From a virus: a stretch of 20,933 nt of DNA. The DNA is taken from IMG/VR virus record IMGVR_UViG_3300037493_002936, positions 1-20,933 of that record; one strand, written 5' to 3'. The notes under the pieces were generated by a model. That model had not been told where the DNA came from. It did no database searches and saw nothing but the letters and a program-made list of their open reading frames with translations. Below are positions 13,169 through 20,269 of this stretch, piece after piece. The position numbers and the translations under genes were made by a program. Positions within the stretch are counted from its first letter, which is position 1. Each line of letters begins with the position of its first letter.

Positions 13169-15253
13169 CTACTTGCTTGTTGCGACAAATGTACCTTTCC
13201 AGTTCTTAGGGAAAGATGGATCACTCATATATCCATGAATTCTTTTACGCATCATATCATAATAGTAATCTAATTCACCATTGAATGAACCTTTCAAATC
13301 CATACAATGTGTAATGGCGTATGCCCATTCTTGTTTGCAATAATGTTTGAACATTTTCTTATGAATCGTTCTAGCGTTTGCAAATTCTAATCTATTATAT
13401 CTGTCTGGTTGTAATACTGTATAGATATCCAATCCAATTGTCTTACCTTTTACTGCAATGTTGTCTAACTTAATAACGAAATAATCATCTTTAACAAGTT
13501 TAGCAGTTTCTGGTCCAATGATTAATAATACACCATAAGACTTAGTTTGTCCTTCTAATCTAGCAGCAGTAGATACTGAGTCGCCTAATACATCATATCC
13601 AAATCTAGATTTAGAACCAATGTTACCTATAAGAGTTTGACCAGTATTAACACCAGCACCCATACCAATAATTGGTTTACCTTGTGCTACTAGAGTTTCA
13701 TTGAATCCATCAACAGAAGCAATCATTTCTAAGGCTGTTTTAACAGCATTCTTTGCATGATTGATATCATCTAAAGGTGCACCGTGAACGTGAAGACTAG
13801 CATCTCCAATAAACTTGATAAGACAACCATCATTCTTTAATACTGGTTCTGATATAGCAGTCATATAATCATTCATAATAGAAGTTAATCCTTCTACATC
13901 ATCACCATAAGATTCACCTAGAGTGGTAAAACCTCTGAGGTCGGTCATAACAATAGATAATTCTTTACGTTCACCACCAAGTTTAATCAGTTCTGGATTC
14001 TTTTGTAATCTTTCAACCATTACTGGAGAAACATAAGAACCAAATTGTTTTTTAATTTGGAGTTTCTGACCTAATTCAGTTAAGAATTTGACCGTATAAG
14101 TGTGACCATAAACTGCGACAATTGCGAATACAGGTACTGTAATATCGAAAAGATAATATAGGTTGGTATATAGATAATTAGAAATAGGATAAAGAGAGAT
14201 AATGATGCTACAAAATATAAGAATTCCATATTTCCACCGTGCTATTAAAATTGATATGATACTTAATACCAATACAGTAAGTAACTCTGCACCAGTGCTC
14301 CAATCGGGTCTTGATATATTTATACCTTTAGTAAGTGTGTCTAAAATTGCTGCTTGAACATGATGTGGAAAGACTGATCCAGCAGAAGTTGCAACGGGGT
14401 TATTGAGCCCTCTTCCAGTGAGTCCAACAATGACGATTGCTCCACTAAAGGACTCTGGGAGTTTGCTTGATGAATATTCACTAATGGTATTTGGTTTAAT
14501 CCAAATGCGACCGAGGGAGTCTGTATTGATTCTTCCGAACTTTGGTATTCTGACTGCTTCGATTGATCCATTGTTGACTTTGACTTGAAATGATGGATCT
14601 CCTGATGCCACACGCAAGGTTTCGAGACTGATACTCGGATACAATAATCCTTTGGAACTGACCACCATTGGGATTCTTCGGGTAACGCCATCAATTTCTG
14701 GGAGTGTATTAACAACCCCAATACCATTAGCATTATCATTGAAGACTTGTATATTCGGAAGTATGTTTTCATATTTTACTCCTACATCACCAGTACCTAT
14801 AACAGAAACTCCTGGTCTAAATGGTTTATATGTTTCGGTGAAAGGTTCATTAGTTCCAGTTTGAGGTAGAACAACTGGATATACCTGAAGAACTTGTGTT
14901 AATGTATCATCTTGACCAAATCTATCTGCTTCAGGCATAAACAGATTAAAAACAACAAGACCTGCGCCTCGAATATACAACTCCTTAATAAGATTAGCAT
15001 ATTCATTCCGAGGGAATGGGAATTGACCTTTTTCTTTAAGGGATGCGTCATCTATATTTACTATTTTTATATCTGATTGTTGAATATCTTGTGTAAGTAA
15101 AGTATCAAAATACCTCAACCTTACTGATTCTACAAAAGATGGGTCAACTACTCTTAACCCTATAATTAAACCTAATGTTACTAACGATAACCATGGAGAC
15201 AAGAGTAGTTTTTTCATATTATTGGTGTACTGGTATTGAAATGATTGGGTCAT
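13169..15253 (-). CDS. CHASE2-domain class III adenylate/guanylate cyclase
   Basis: A full-length receptor cyclase of up to 694 aa. Layout: a membrane helix near residues 16-34; a CHASE2 extracytoplasmic sensor domain (about 35-315, with VRLRYFDTLL, IKIVNIDDASL, NIDGVTRR-type IDGVTRRIPMVV and AIVIVGLTG); three membrane helices (about 321-386); and a class III cyclase domain (about 428-590). Metal aspartates D438 (VMTDLRGFT) and D484 (FIGDA) are present. K480 and D554 fit adenine recognition, so ATP to cAMP is favoured. R565 is kept, but the transition-state Asn is Ser561 (VSTAARLE instead of VN.AARLE). The ATG at 15253 overlaps the previous gene by 35 bases; the ATG at 15217 (MKKLLLSPW), one base after that stop, is an equally likely start (682 aa). 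The gene is intact and has local base composition. Confidence 0.93.
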   Translation of the reverse strand: MTQSFQYQYTNNMKKLLLSPWLSLVTLGLIIGLRVVDPSFVESVRLRYFDTLLTQDIQQSDIKIVNIDDASLKEKGQFPFPRNEYANLIKELYIRGAGLVVFNLFMPEADRFGQDDTLTQVLQVYPVVLPQTGTNEPFTETYKPFRPGVSVIGTGDVGVKYENILPNIQVFNDNANGIGVVNTLPEIDGVTRRIPMVVSSKGLLYPSISLETLRVASGDPSFQVKVNNGSIEAVRIPKFGRINTDSLGRIWIKPNTISEYSSSKLPESFSGAIVIVGLTGRGLNNPVATSAGSVFPHHVQAAILDTLTKGINISRPDWSTGAELLTVLVLSIISILIARWKYGILIFCSIIISLYPISNYLYTNLYYLFDITVPVFAIVAVYGHTYTVKFLTELGQKLQIKKQFGSYVSPVMVERLQKNPELIKLGGERKELSIVMTDLRGFTTLGESYGDDVEGLTSIMNDYMTAISEPVLKNDGCLIKFIGDASLHVHGAPLDDINHAKNAVKTALEMIASVDGFNETLVAQGKPIIGMGAGVNTGQTLIGNIGSKSRFGYDVLGDSVSTAARLEGQTKSYGVLLIIGPETAKLVKDDYFVIKLDNIAVKGKTIGLDIYTVLQPDRYNRLEFANARTIHKKMFKHYCKQEWAYAITHCMDLKGSFNGELDYYYDMMRKRIHGYMSDPSFPKNWKGTFVATSK

Positions 15254-15560
15254 CCCTCATTATTGCTTCAAGAACAACAATATCTTTTTTTAATACTTTC
15301 AAAGTTGCAGCAAGTTGTTGTTTGTATATTGGTTTTTTACATTTCTGTATAAAATTACACGGCATTGGAGCAAACCCATCAATAATTATTTTAGAATTTA
15401 ATAATGATGTTTCTGCTATATGTTTATTAAATATTTTAACTTCATCTATAAGATCAATATCACATTCAGGACATATTGCAGTAGGGTTTACTTGTATATC
15501 TCCAGCAGCAAACATAGGTATTGAAAATAATAGTATAGATAATAAGAGTAATTTTTTCAT
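15219..15560 (-). CDS. Small secreted protein, 113 aa
   Basis: A 113-aa protein with a clear signal peptide (MKKLLLLSILLFSIPMFA, cut before AGD). The mature part has four Cys (CPEC near residues 34-37 and CNFIQKC near 68-74), suggesting two disulfides in the periplasm. The rest is mixed helix ending DDPIISIPVHQ. Its start overlaps the previous stop (TGATG), and it lies directly before the CHASE2 cyclase, so a periplasmic partner or ligand-binding aid for that sensor is conceivable but unproven. No family recognised. Confidence 0.78.
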   Translation of the reverse strand: MKKLLLLSILLFSIPMFAAGDIQVNPTAICPECDIDLIDEVKIFNKHIAETSLLNSKIIIDGFAPMPCNFIQKCKKPIYKQQLAATLKVLKKDIVVLEAIMRDDPIISIPVHQ

Positions 15561-15829
15561 CAGATTGCTTTAGCTGCTGTGGCAGCAATAGTAATTGCCG
15601 TATCAATAATAAACTTCAATTGAGCTTTAGCATTCAAATCAGAAGCATCCATTGTAATAGACTTTTCTAATTGTAAATCAGATAACAGTTCTTGGTACTC
15701 AGAATCAGATATGCTCTTTTCTTCATACATCTTTGTTAATTCAAGTAGCATTGAAGCAATAGTTTCCAGTTCTTCATTTTCTTTAGCATCATAACCATTT
15801 AACTGGTTTAAAACTTCATTTATTTTCAT
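15560..15829 (-). CDS. Small acidic protein with hydrophobic C-terminus, 89 aa
   Basis: An 89-aa protein with an acidic helical N-terminal two thirds (MKINEVLNQLNGYDAKENEELETI..., SDSEYQELLSDLQLEKS) and a C-terminal Ala/Ile-rich segment (LKFIIDTAITIAATAAKAI). The end may be a membrane-active or tail-anchor helix. No signal peptide. The start overlaps the lipoprotein stop (ATGA) and the stop overlaps the next start (TGATG). Position within the lysis genes suggests an envelope role; function unknown. Confidence 0.72.
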   Translation of the reverse strand: MKINEVLNQLNGYDAKENEELETIASMLLELTKMYEEKSISDSEYQELLSDLQLEKSITMDASDLNAKAQLKFIIDTAITIAATAAKAI

Positions 15830-16227
15830 CGTGGCTTAGTTCCTAATACAGTTTGAATAGTTTTAGCAGATCGTTCAATAATGCTCATTTTAGTAGTACA
15901 ATATGTAACGGATGGTTCAGCAGTTTTATATCTATCTGACAATCCTTGAACTTCAAGTAAAAGACTCTTAGACATATTAGTAGCTTCTTCATTATGAGGA
16001 ATACTCGAAGTATAATTCTTGAACTCAGTTGCAACACTTAAGATACTACTAACATTACGTCTAGTTAATGCTACATCAGGACAATCTGTTTTAGATATTT
16101 CTGCCTTTGATCTAACTTTTGTTGCTAGTTGATATTCATTAGCATCAAACCCTGCCATATTATAAGCATCGAGCATTGCACAACCAGATAAGGTTGTAAA
16201 CATTAAAACCAATATTAATCTTTTCAT
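15826..16227 (-). CDS. Outer-membrane-type lipoprotein, 133 aa (candidate o-spanin)
   Basis: A lipoprotein: signal MKRLILVLMFTTLSGC with lipobox LSGC, Cys at residue 16, followed by AMLDAYNM. The +2 residue is Ala, which fits the outer membrane. The mature part is mostly helical, with two further Cys (TDCPD and VTYCTTK) that could form a disulfide. In a lysis region a lipoprotein next to an endolysin may be the outer spanin, but no i-spanin-type partner with an N-terminal membrane anchor and coiled coil is adjacent, so this is only a candidate. Overlaps both neighbours by ATGA. Confidence 0.8.
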   Translation of the reverse strand: MKRLILVLMFTTLSGCAMLDAYNMAGFDANEYQLATKVRSKAEISKTDCPDVALTRRNVSSILSVATEFKNYTSSIPHNEEATNMSKSLLLEVQGLSDRYKTAEPSVTYCTTKMSIIERSAKTIQTVLGTKPR

Positions 16228-16982
16228 TTATTCCAATCTTCGTAATTTGCGACAATAGTTTCCAAAGGTTTTAAATCTTTAGGAATTTTAGGTGAAAAAT
16301 CAATACCAGTTTTAGCCTCTATGTCCTTAACTGATACTACATATTTTGCAATTTGCTTTGGATCTAATTTTTCATTTGGATACCAAAAAGCAATCATACG
16401 TTTATTTTCTGGTTGAATAACAATCTTATAAACATGAGTAGGAATACCTACCTTATTACCCATTGTTTTATAACCTTTATCAAAGTGAGTACCTGTTATT
16501 GCATACACATCTGATTTGGTTGCCCAAGCTCGGACACGTTCTTCTGTTGACTTCCAAATACCTCGATTATTTCCTGGTGCTTGAGGCATCATATTAGATA
16601 AGAAAAAAGATTCAGACATTAACTTAGAGTCAGATACAAAATCTGCTGCCGGAGCCATATGTCCTCTATCCAAACCGGAACCTGTATAATCTTTTAAAGT
16701 TACTCTATACTGAGCGGGAACTTCTGTATCTTCTCGAAAATCATCTTTTCTAGAAGCAGATTTAACTGCAATTTCATCTTTAGTAATATGTTCAACTACA
16801 AAATAAGCTACTTTAGTCTTATAATCATAATTTATAGCATAATCAGATTTACATATGTATTGATTATTGCCTTCTTTAGTTATTTGAGGAGCACCCCAAA
16901 TAGCTACTTTAGGACATTTATCATCAATACCATTGGCAAATACATTACTAGATAACAATAGCAATAATAAAAATTTATTCAT
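16224..16982 (-). CDS. Secreted DNA/RNA non-specific endonuclease (DRGH family)
   Basis: A 252-aa nuclease of the Serratia NucA/EndoG (beta-beta-alpha metal) family. The signal peptide is residues 1-16 (MNKFLLLLLLSSNVFA). The catalytic motif is DRGHMAPAADF (D105-F115), with His108 the general base. The metal-binding region is FFLSNMMPQAPGNNRGIWKSTEERVR (residues 127-151), including the conserved Asn. A later strand block reads VYAITGTHFDKG. It would cut DNA and RNA in the periplasm or after lysis. It is eight bases downstream of the GH19 gene and overlaps the lipoprotein gene. Possible roles: breaking down released nucleic acid, killing competing incoming phage DNA, or feeding nucleotides; these are inferences. 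Confidence 0.92.
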   Translation of the reverse strand: MNKFLLLLLLSSNVFANGIDDKCPKVAIWGAPQITKEGNNQYICKSDYAINYDYKTKVAYFVVEHITKDEIAVKSASRKDDFREDTEVPAQYRVTLKDYTGSGLDRGHMAPAADFVSDSKLMSESFFLSNMMPQAPGNNRGIWKSTEERVRAWATKSDVYAITGTHFDKGYKTMGNKVGIPTHVYKIVIQPENKRMIAFWYPNEKLDPKQIAKYVVSVKDIEAKTGIDFSPKIPKDLKPLETIVANYEDWNK

Positions 16983-16990
16983 ATTATATC

Positions 16991-17767
16991 CTAAAACAAA
17001 TCAGAGAAGAAGTTACCAATTGAATCTAACCAATCATCATCTTTCTCTACTGCTTCGGCATCAGGTATAGCAACTTCAACTAATACAATAGGAGCAATGA
17101 TTGCAGCAGCCACAGCAGGTGCTACAGCAACAACTGGAACTGGTTTAGAAAATACATCTTCATCAATAGCACTTAATGCGATATCATAATGATGTTGTCT
17201 ATCTTTCAAACCAATAGTACCACCATTAATTCTTTTAGTTAATGTAGTAAACTCACTAGAATCACAATATTGATTTAGTTTATTAGTTTGCCAGAAGAAT
17301 GCACCTGAACAAATAGCACCCTCTAATGTTTCACAATATGCAACTGTTTCATCTAATGTTTTACCGATAGACTTTGCAAACTTTGAATAGTTATCTTTAC
17401 CAGTTAATTGAATACATCCTCGACCTCGGAATTTGAATCCATCACCTGAGGCTTCTGTACCATTACCCATTCTATCTGCATAAACCTTATTAGCAATCTT
17501 TTCTGGATTACGATTATAAGGAGCAGCCATTGCAACAGAGATAAATCTTTTTGGCCAAACTTTACAAAGACCATCGGCAGAATAATTCAAGTTTTCTTTC
17601 AAGGCAGTAAACTGAGCAGATTCGTGGCCACATTGTGCCAAGAAAGCAGCAACTCTTTTTCTTGTATTAATTTCATACAATGGTAGAACTTTATTAAGAA
17701 CCTCAAGTAGTGCTTCAGGTTGTTTATTGTTCGGGCATACCTTTTTCAGTTGATCTAATTTTATCAT
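16991..17767 (-). CDS. GH19 (chitinase-type) endolysin
   Basis: A 258-aa glycoside hydrolase family 19 protein acting as peptidoglycan-cleaving endolysin. The catalytic region reads FLAQCGHESAQFTALKENLNYSADGL, with E49 as acid and a second Glu near 58. The substrate groove motif FRGRGCIQLTG spans 113-123, and CSGAFFWQTNKLN and TKRINGG follow. There is no N-terminal signal peptide, so it needs a holin (12366-12722). After the catalytic domain comes an unusual tail: a Pro/Val/Ala-rich hydrophobic stretch (about residues 208-235) and an acidic amphipathic end (EKDDDWLDSIGNFFSDLF). The tail may hold it at the membrane. The start overlaps the preceding stop (ATGA). Confidence 0.93.
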   Translation of the reverse strand: MIKLDQLKKVCPNNKQPEALLEVLNKVLPLYEINTRKRVAAFLAQCGHESAQFTALKENLNYSADGLCKVWPKRFISVAMAAPYNRNPEKIANKVYADRMGNGTEASGDGFKFRGRGCIQLTGKDNYSKFAKSIGKTLDETVAYCETLEGAICSGAFFWQTNKLNQYCDSSEFTTLTKRINGGTIGLKDRQHHYDIALSAIDEDVFSKPVPVVAVAPAVAAAIIAPIVLVEVAIPDAEAVEKDDDWLDSIGNFFSDLF

Positions 17768-17952
17768 TTATTTTCTCCTTTACACGGGTTATTTGCGTCT
17801 TCTTCTATTACTAATAATATACAATCTTCTTCTTCACTAATTATACCTATAGCAAATCTATTAAATCCACATTGAATATAAATCGGTTTTTCAGAATCCC
17901 GAACTATTTCATTGAAATCTTTAAGAGATATTTTTATCCTAGGGAGTCGCAT
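17764..17952 (-). CDS. Hypothetical protein, 62 aa
   Basis: A 62-aa protein starting MRLPRIKISLKDFNEIV, with strand-like YIQCGFNRFAIGII and an acidic end. No family recognised. Its ATG lies 19 bases inside the end of the previous gene, and its stop overlaps the endolysin start, so it is part of the coupled operon. Function unknown. Confidence 0.7.
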   Translation of the reverse strand: MRLPRIKISLKDFNEIVRDSEKPIYIQCGFNRFAIGIISEEEDCILLVIEEDANNPCKGENK

Positions 17953-18206
17953 AAAGCTCTTAACGGTATCATTGGAATTAATTTATCATTCATCACACTA
18001 AATTCTAGATGTTTTTCATAAACAACAAATTCAATCTTTTCCAATACTGTAACACCTATAATAGGAACAGAATCTTTATTAAGTCTTGAGTATATAATTT
18101 TACCTTCAGCATATACTTTGCTTGCGACCCAACCTTGAAGTCGTATGTTTACAAATTTAACAGAATCTTCAAGTAACTTTTGATTGCTTAAATTATTAGT
18201 ATTCAT
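17934..18206 (-). CDS. Hypothetical protein, 90 aa
   Basis: A 90-aa protein beginning MNTNNLSNQKLLEDSVKFVN. It contains alternating strand-like segments (GWVASKVYAEGKIIYSRL and PIIGVTVLEKIEFVVY), suggesting a small beta fold. It has no signal or membrane helix. It lies nine bases after the LSm-like gene and overlaps the next gene by 19 bases. Function unknown. Confidence 0.68.
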   Translation of the reverse strand: MNTNNLSNQKLLEDSVKFVNIRLQGWVASKVYAEGKIIYSRLNKDSVPIIGVTVLEKIEFVVYEKHLEFSVMNDKLIPMIPLRALCDSLG

Positions 18207-18215
18207 TGTTAATTA

Positions 18216-18506
18216 CTATAAAATTATTTTTGAAGTTGGAACTACAATTGGACTAAATACTCGTTTATATTCAGTTACAAGTGCTTCAGCAGGAGTTGCT
18301 TCAATAGCTATTGAATGAAAGTATACTTTAATAGTACCTTGTGCAAAAGGCATCACAGGAGCTATAGCAACTCTTACACCTGATTCTGTTTCTTGAAGGA
18401 CAATATTGGCAGGATTCTTAATTTCATACCATATATTAGTAATATTAACTACTTCACCAATCATATCTTCCCCAATTTGGGATTTAAAAACTCTTATATC
18501 ACTCAT
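18216..18506 (-). CDS. LSm-like small beta-barrel protein
   Basis: A 96-aa protein beginning MSDIRVFKSQIGEDMIGEVVNI. The order of strands (DMIGEVVNITNIWYEIKNPANIVLQE, VRVAIAPVMPFA, TIKVYFHSIAIEATPAE) is that of the short Sm/LSm-like proteins I recall in T4-like marine phages. If correct it may bind RNA or be a capsid/structural accessory; the evidence does not decide. It is the first gene of the minus-strand operon, downstream of the structured element at 18532-18606. Confidence 0.7.
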   Translation of the reverse strand: MSDIRVFKSQIGEDMIGEVVNITNIWYEIKNPANIVLQETESGVRVAIAPVMPFAQGTIKVYFHSIAIEATPAEALVTEYKRVFSPIVVPTSKIIL

Positions 18507-18531
18507 TATATTCTCGCTTTAGTAAAAAGGA

Positions 18532-18606
18532 ACCTCCCATGGTGCGCTTCACGTCCCTTGTCATCCTAAGATGCTTCTATTATGGGCGTAGAGAGGCGTG
18601 GGAGGT
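18532..18606 (-). promoter_or_regulatory. Structured RNA element between hsp20 and the lysis operon
   Basis: On the minus strand an exact 8-bp stem (ACCTCCCA, 18606-18599, with TGGGAGGT, 18539-18532) closes a 75-base unit. Inside, ACGCCC pairs with GGGACGT through one bulged A, and CATC-TTAG-GATG forms a terminal hairpin. TTCCTTTTT follows the unit. It is much richer in G and C than its surroundings. It could end the hsp20 transcript, act as a leader of the next operon, or be a processed RNA. It does not fit a tRNA. Confidence 0.5.
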
Positions 18607-18614
18607 ATTATTAT

Positions 18615-19076
18615 TTATTCAGTCAATAATTCAACATCATACTTGCCATCACCAATAAGAATCTTTTTCGGTTTCTTATGCTCTGGAATAACATTTTCAA
18701 GATAAATGGATAAAATACCATCAATGAATTCCGCATCTTTTACGATTACGGTCTCTGCTAGTTTTATTGTTTTCTTGAATGGTTTTGCACTAATACCTTT
18801 ATGGAGGTATTCAACTTCATTATCAAATTCACCTTTAGTACCAGCCATAATAAGAACACAATCTTCAACGGTAATTTCTAGTTCTTCCCTGGAAAAACCA
18901 GCAACTGCCAATTCAACAACATATTCATTGTCATTGTATTTAATGATATTATGGGGAGGATACTTATTTGATAATTGATAGTCACTTGATACTCTTTCCA
19001 TATCTTTAAGTAGCCTTTCAATGCCTACGAATTGATTTAGGTGAGCACCAAAAGCCATATGTGCGGTTGTATTCAT
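18615..19076 (-). CDS. hsp20: Small heat shock protein, Hsp20/alpha-crystallin family
   Basis: A 153-aa Hsp20 (IbpA-like) ATP-independent chaperone that holds unfolding proteins. The alpha-crystallin domain spans about residues 40-130: YPPHNIIKYNDNEYVVELAVAGFSREELEITVEDCVLIMAG, then EVEYLHKGISAKPFKKTIKLAETV, and the closing DAEFIDGILSIYLENVIPE, equivalent to A.l.nGvL.i.lp. The I-x-I type C-terminal anchor may be KKILIG. Hsp20 genes are common in T4-like marine phages. A GGAG ribosome site lies 7 bases before the ATG, after a 185-base structured leader. Flanking non-coding elements on both sides suggest a self-contained cassette. Confidence 0.94.
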   Translation of the reverse strand: MNTTAHMAFGAHLNQFVGIERLLKDMERVSSDYQLSNKYPPHNIIKYNDNEYVVELAVAGFSREELEITVEDCVLIMAGTKGEFDNEVEYLHKGISAKPFKKTIKLAETVIVKDAEFIDGILSIYLENVIPEHKKPKKILIGDGKYDVELLTE

Positions 19077-19261
19077 ACTGCGTCTCCATTTCTGCGAGAT
19101 TAAAATTTTCTATCCTTACGGCATAGAAGGTTAGGTTCCAGTTACGAATCTGGAATACCTCTTACGTGGGTATCGATCTGCGGACATCCAGGTCCTTCAC
19201 GCACTATTATTTAAAGTCTATAGTGATAAAGACTACCTACCTCGGGAGAAGGAGTGTTCTT
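19077..19261 (-). promoter_or_regulatory. Structured 5' leader of hsp20
   Basis: This 185-base non-coding stretch can fold into a series of hairpins on the minus strand: 19215-19234 (AGTCT/AGACT), 19180-19202 (GGAC/GTCC), 19136-19155 (TTCCAG/CTGGAA, 8-base loop) and 19108-19128 (TTCTAT/ATAGAA with a CC-GTAA-GG tip, a GNRA tetraloop). GATACC (19174-19169) can also pair with GGTATT (19160-19155), which competes with the third hairpin. TCTC can pair weakly with the GAGA of the ribosome site. It looks like a regulatory leader; no known riboswitch class is recognised and no early promoter of the GTTTAC type is seen inside. Confidence 0.5.
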
Positions 19262-19477
19262 TTATTCTTCGTCAACAGTTTCAGGAATTTCAGCCAATAT
19301 GACTTTTTCAATTTCTGCAACTTGAGAAGTTCCTTGTGATCTAATTTCATTGATCAATTCTGCAACAACCTCATAAGATTGTTTTGCTAATGATGCTAAA
19401 ATTGTATTAACACCACGTACATTTAGTTTTAAATCAATAAAACTTTCTTCAATTTTCAATTTTTGTTCTTCATTCAT
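19262..19477 (-). CDS. Hypothetical helical protein, 71 aa
   Basis: A 71-aa acidic, all-helical protein beginning MNEEQKLKIEESFIDLKLNVRGVNTILASLAKQSYEVVAELI and ending AEIPETVDEE. No family recognised. It follows regA by two bases and so belongs to the clamp-loader/regA transcription unit. A short helix-forming partner of the replication proteins is possible but not shown. Confidence 0.68.
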   Translation of the reverse strand: MNEEQKLKIEESFIDLKLNVRGVNTILASLAKQSYEVVAELINEIRSQGTSQVAEIEKVILAEIPETVDEE

Positions 19478-19479
19478 AT

Positions 19480-19890
19480 TTATTTTCTCTTGTTTCCAAT
19501 GGTATATTTTGATGTTAAAGTCCAGTTCTTTTTGTCTTTATAAGAGACAATCTTAATCTGGGATAATGACGCCTTACTTTCTGCTTGCGCAGGATTTACT
19601 ATAGTTAAAAGTCCCCAGTCACCTAGCAGACTAGCTATAGCATTTCTTCTCTCAATATCATTATTAGTGATATTGGATTCTTTACCATCCAAAGCAAACA
19701 ACTCTTTGAAATGGACGATAAAATATTTGCCTTGCTTATGCAATATATGGCATGATTGATATAGTGTATTATCTTTTTTAGAAGCAATACCAATCCTAGT
19801 TAAAGTTTCACAGACTTTCAAAAATGCATCAGGGTCAGGTAACGTCACCTCAAGCATACTGTCATAATTCCAATCATAAAAAATATCCAT
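19480..19890 (-). CDS. regA: RegA translational repressor
   Basis: The T4 RegA homologue, an RNA-binding protein that blocks ribosome access to early phage mRNAs. It matches T4 RegA over its length: FLKVCETLTRIGIASKKDNTLYQSCHILHKQGKYFIVHFKELFALDG, then RRNAIASLLGDWGLLTIV and the end NWTLTSKYTIGN. The frame is open to 19941, but this would lie inside gp62. The ATG at 19890, one base after the gp62 stop, gives 136 aa with an 11-residue extension (MDIFYDWNYDS) before the T4-equivalent start MLEVTL (ATG 19857). The 19890 start is preferred because of its position. It is in the same 44-62-regA order as T4. Confidence 0.95.
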   Translation of the reverse strand: MDIFYDWNYDSMLEVTLPDPDAFLKVCETLTRIGIASKKDNTLYQSCHILHKQGKYFIVHFKELFALDGKESNITNNDIERRNAIASLLGDWGLLTIVNPAQAESKASLSQIKIVSYKDKKNWTLTSKYTIGNKRK

Positions 19891-19891
19891 T

Positions 19892-20269
19892 TTAATACCC
19901 GCCTTTATACAATTTCTTTTCAATAATAGCAAGTTGATCATTGGTTAGGATATCCAATACTTGTCTTGCCTTCTCATCGGAATATCTAAAGTATTCCTTA
20001 ACTAATAAAAATGATTTAGAGTCTTTATCTTTCTTTGCCCATTTACCAAATCGTTTCTTCTTAGCTATGGTATTTATTAAATATTTAAATTGCATATCAT
20101 TATCTAAATTATAAAATTTATTCATCTCATTAGCATATAAAATAGTATCTGAATGTTGCGACAATCCTCTATTTACCATAAATGAATTATAATCTTTAAG
20201 TGCCTGTGGATCAACAAACAGATTTTCTTTAGTTTGTGTAATTGCAGTAATAAAATCAAATGGATTCAT
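19892..20269 (-). CDS. 62: Clamp-loader small subunit (T4 gp62-like)
   Basis: A 125-aa protein corresponding to gp62, which works with gp44 to load the sliding clamp at primer ends. It is shorter than T4 gp62 (187 aa). Recognisable features are the start MNPFDFITAITQTKENLF, the central KFYNLDNDMQFKYLINTIAKKKRFGKWAKK and the helical end. The similarity is moderate; the position between gp44 and regA supports the call. The ATG overlaps the stop of the preceding membrane-protein gene as TAATG. Confidence 0.88.
   Translation of the reverse strand: MNPFDFITAITQTKENLFVDPQALKDYNSFMVNRGLSQHSDTILYANEMNKFYNLDNDMQFKYLINTIAKKKRFGKWAKKDKDSKSFLLVKEYFRYSDEKARQVLDILTNDQLAIIEKKLYKGGY

Noticed and set aside
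14341-14772. Second minus-strand frame of 143 codons
   Set aside because: It is inside the CHASE2 region of the cyclase in another frame and has low-complexity Ser/Gln content, without a ribosome site.
15175-15573. Plus-strand frame of 132 codons
   Set aside because: It is antisense to the signal-peptide protein at 15219-15560 and the cyclase start, both of which have clear protein features.
18532-18606. Possible tRNA, because the unit is 75 bases long with a 7-8 bp closing stem
   Set aside because: Neither strand gives a T-arm with a TTCRA-type loop, a proper D-arm or a 5-bp anticodon stem with a 7-base loop, so the tRNA call was dropped.
19077-19100. RNA thermometer hiding the hsp20 ribosome site
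   Set aside because: Only a 4-bp TCTC/GAGA pairing is seen and there is no ROSE (TTGCT-type) or fourU match. It is too weak to claim alone and is kept only as a remark in the leader entry.
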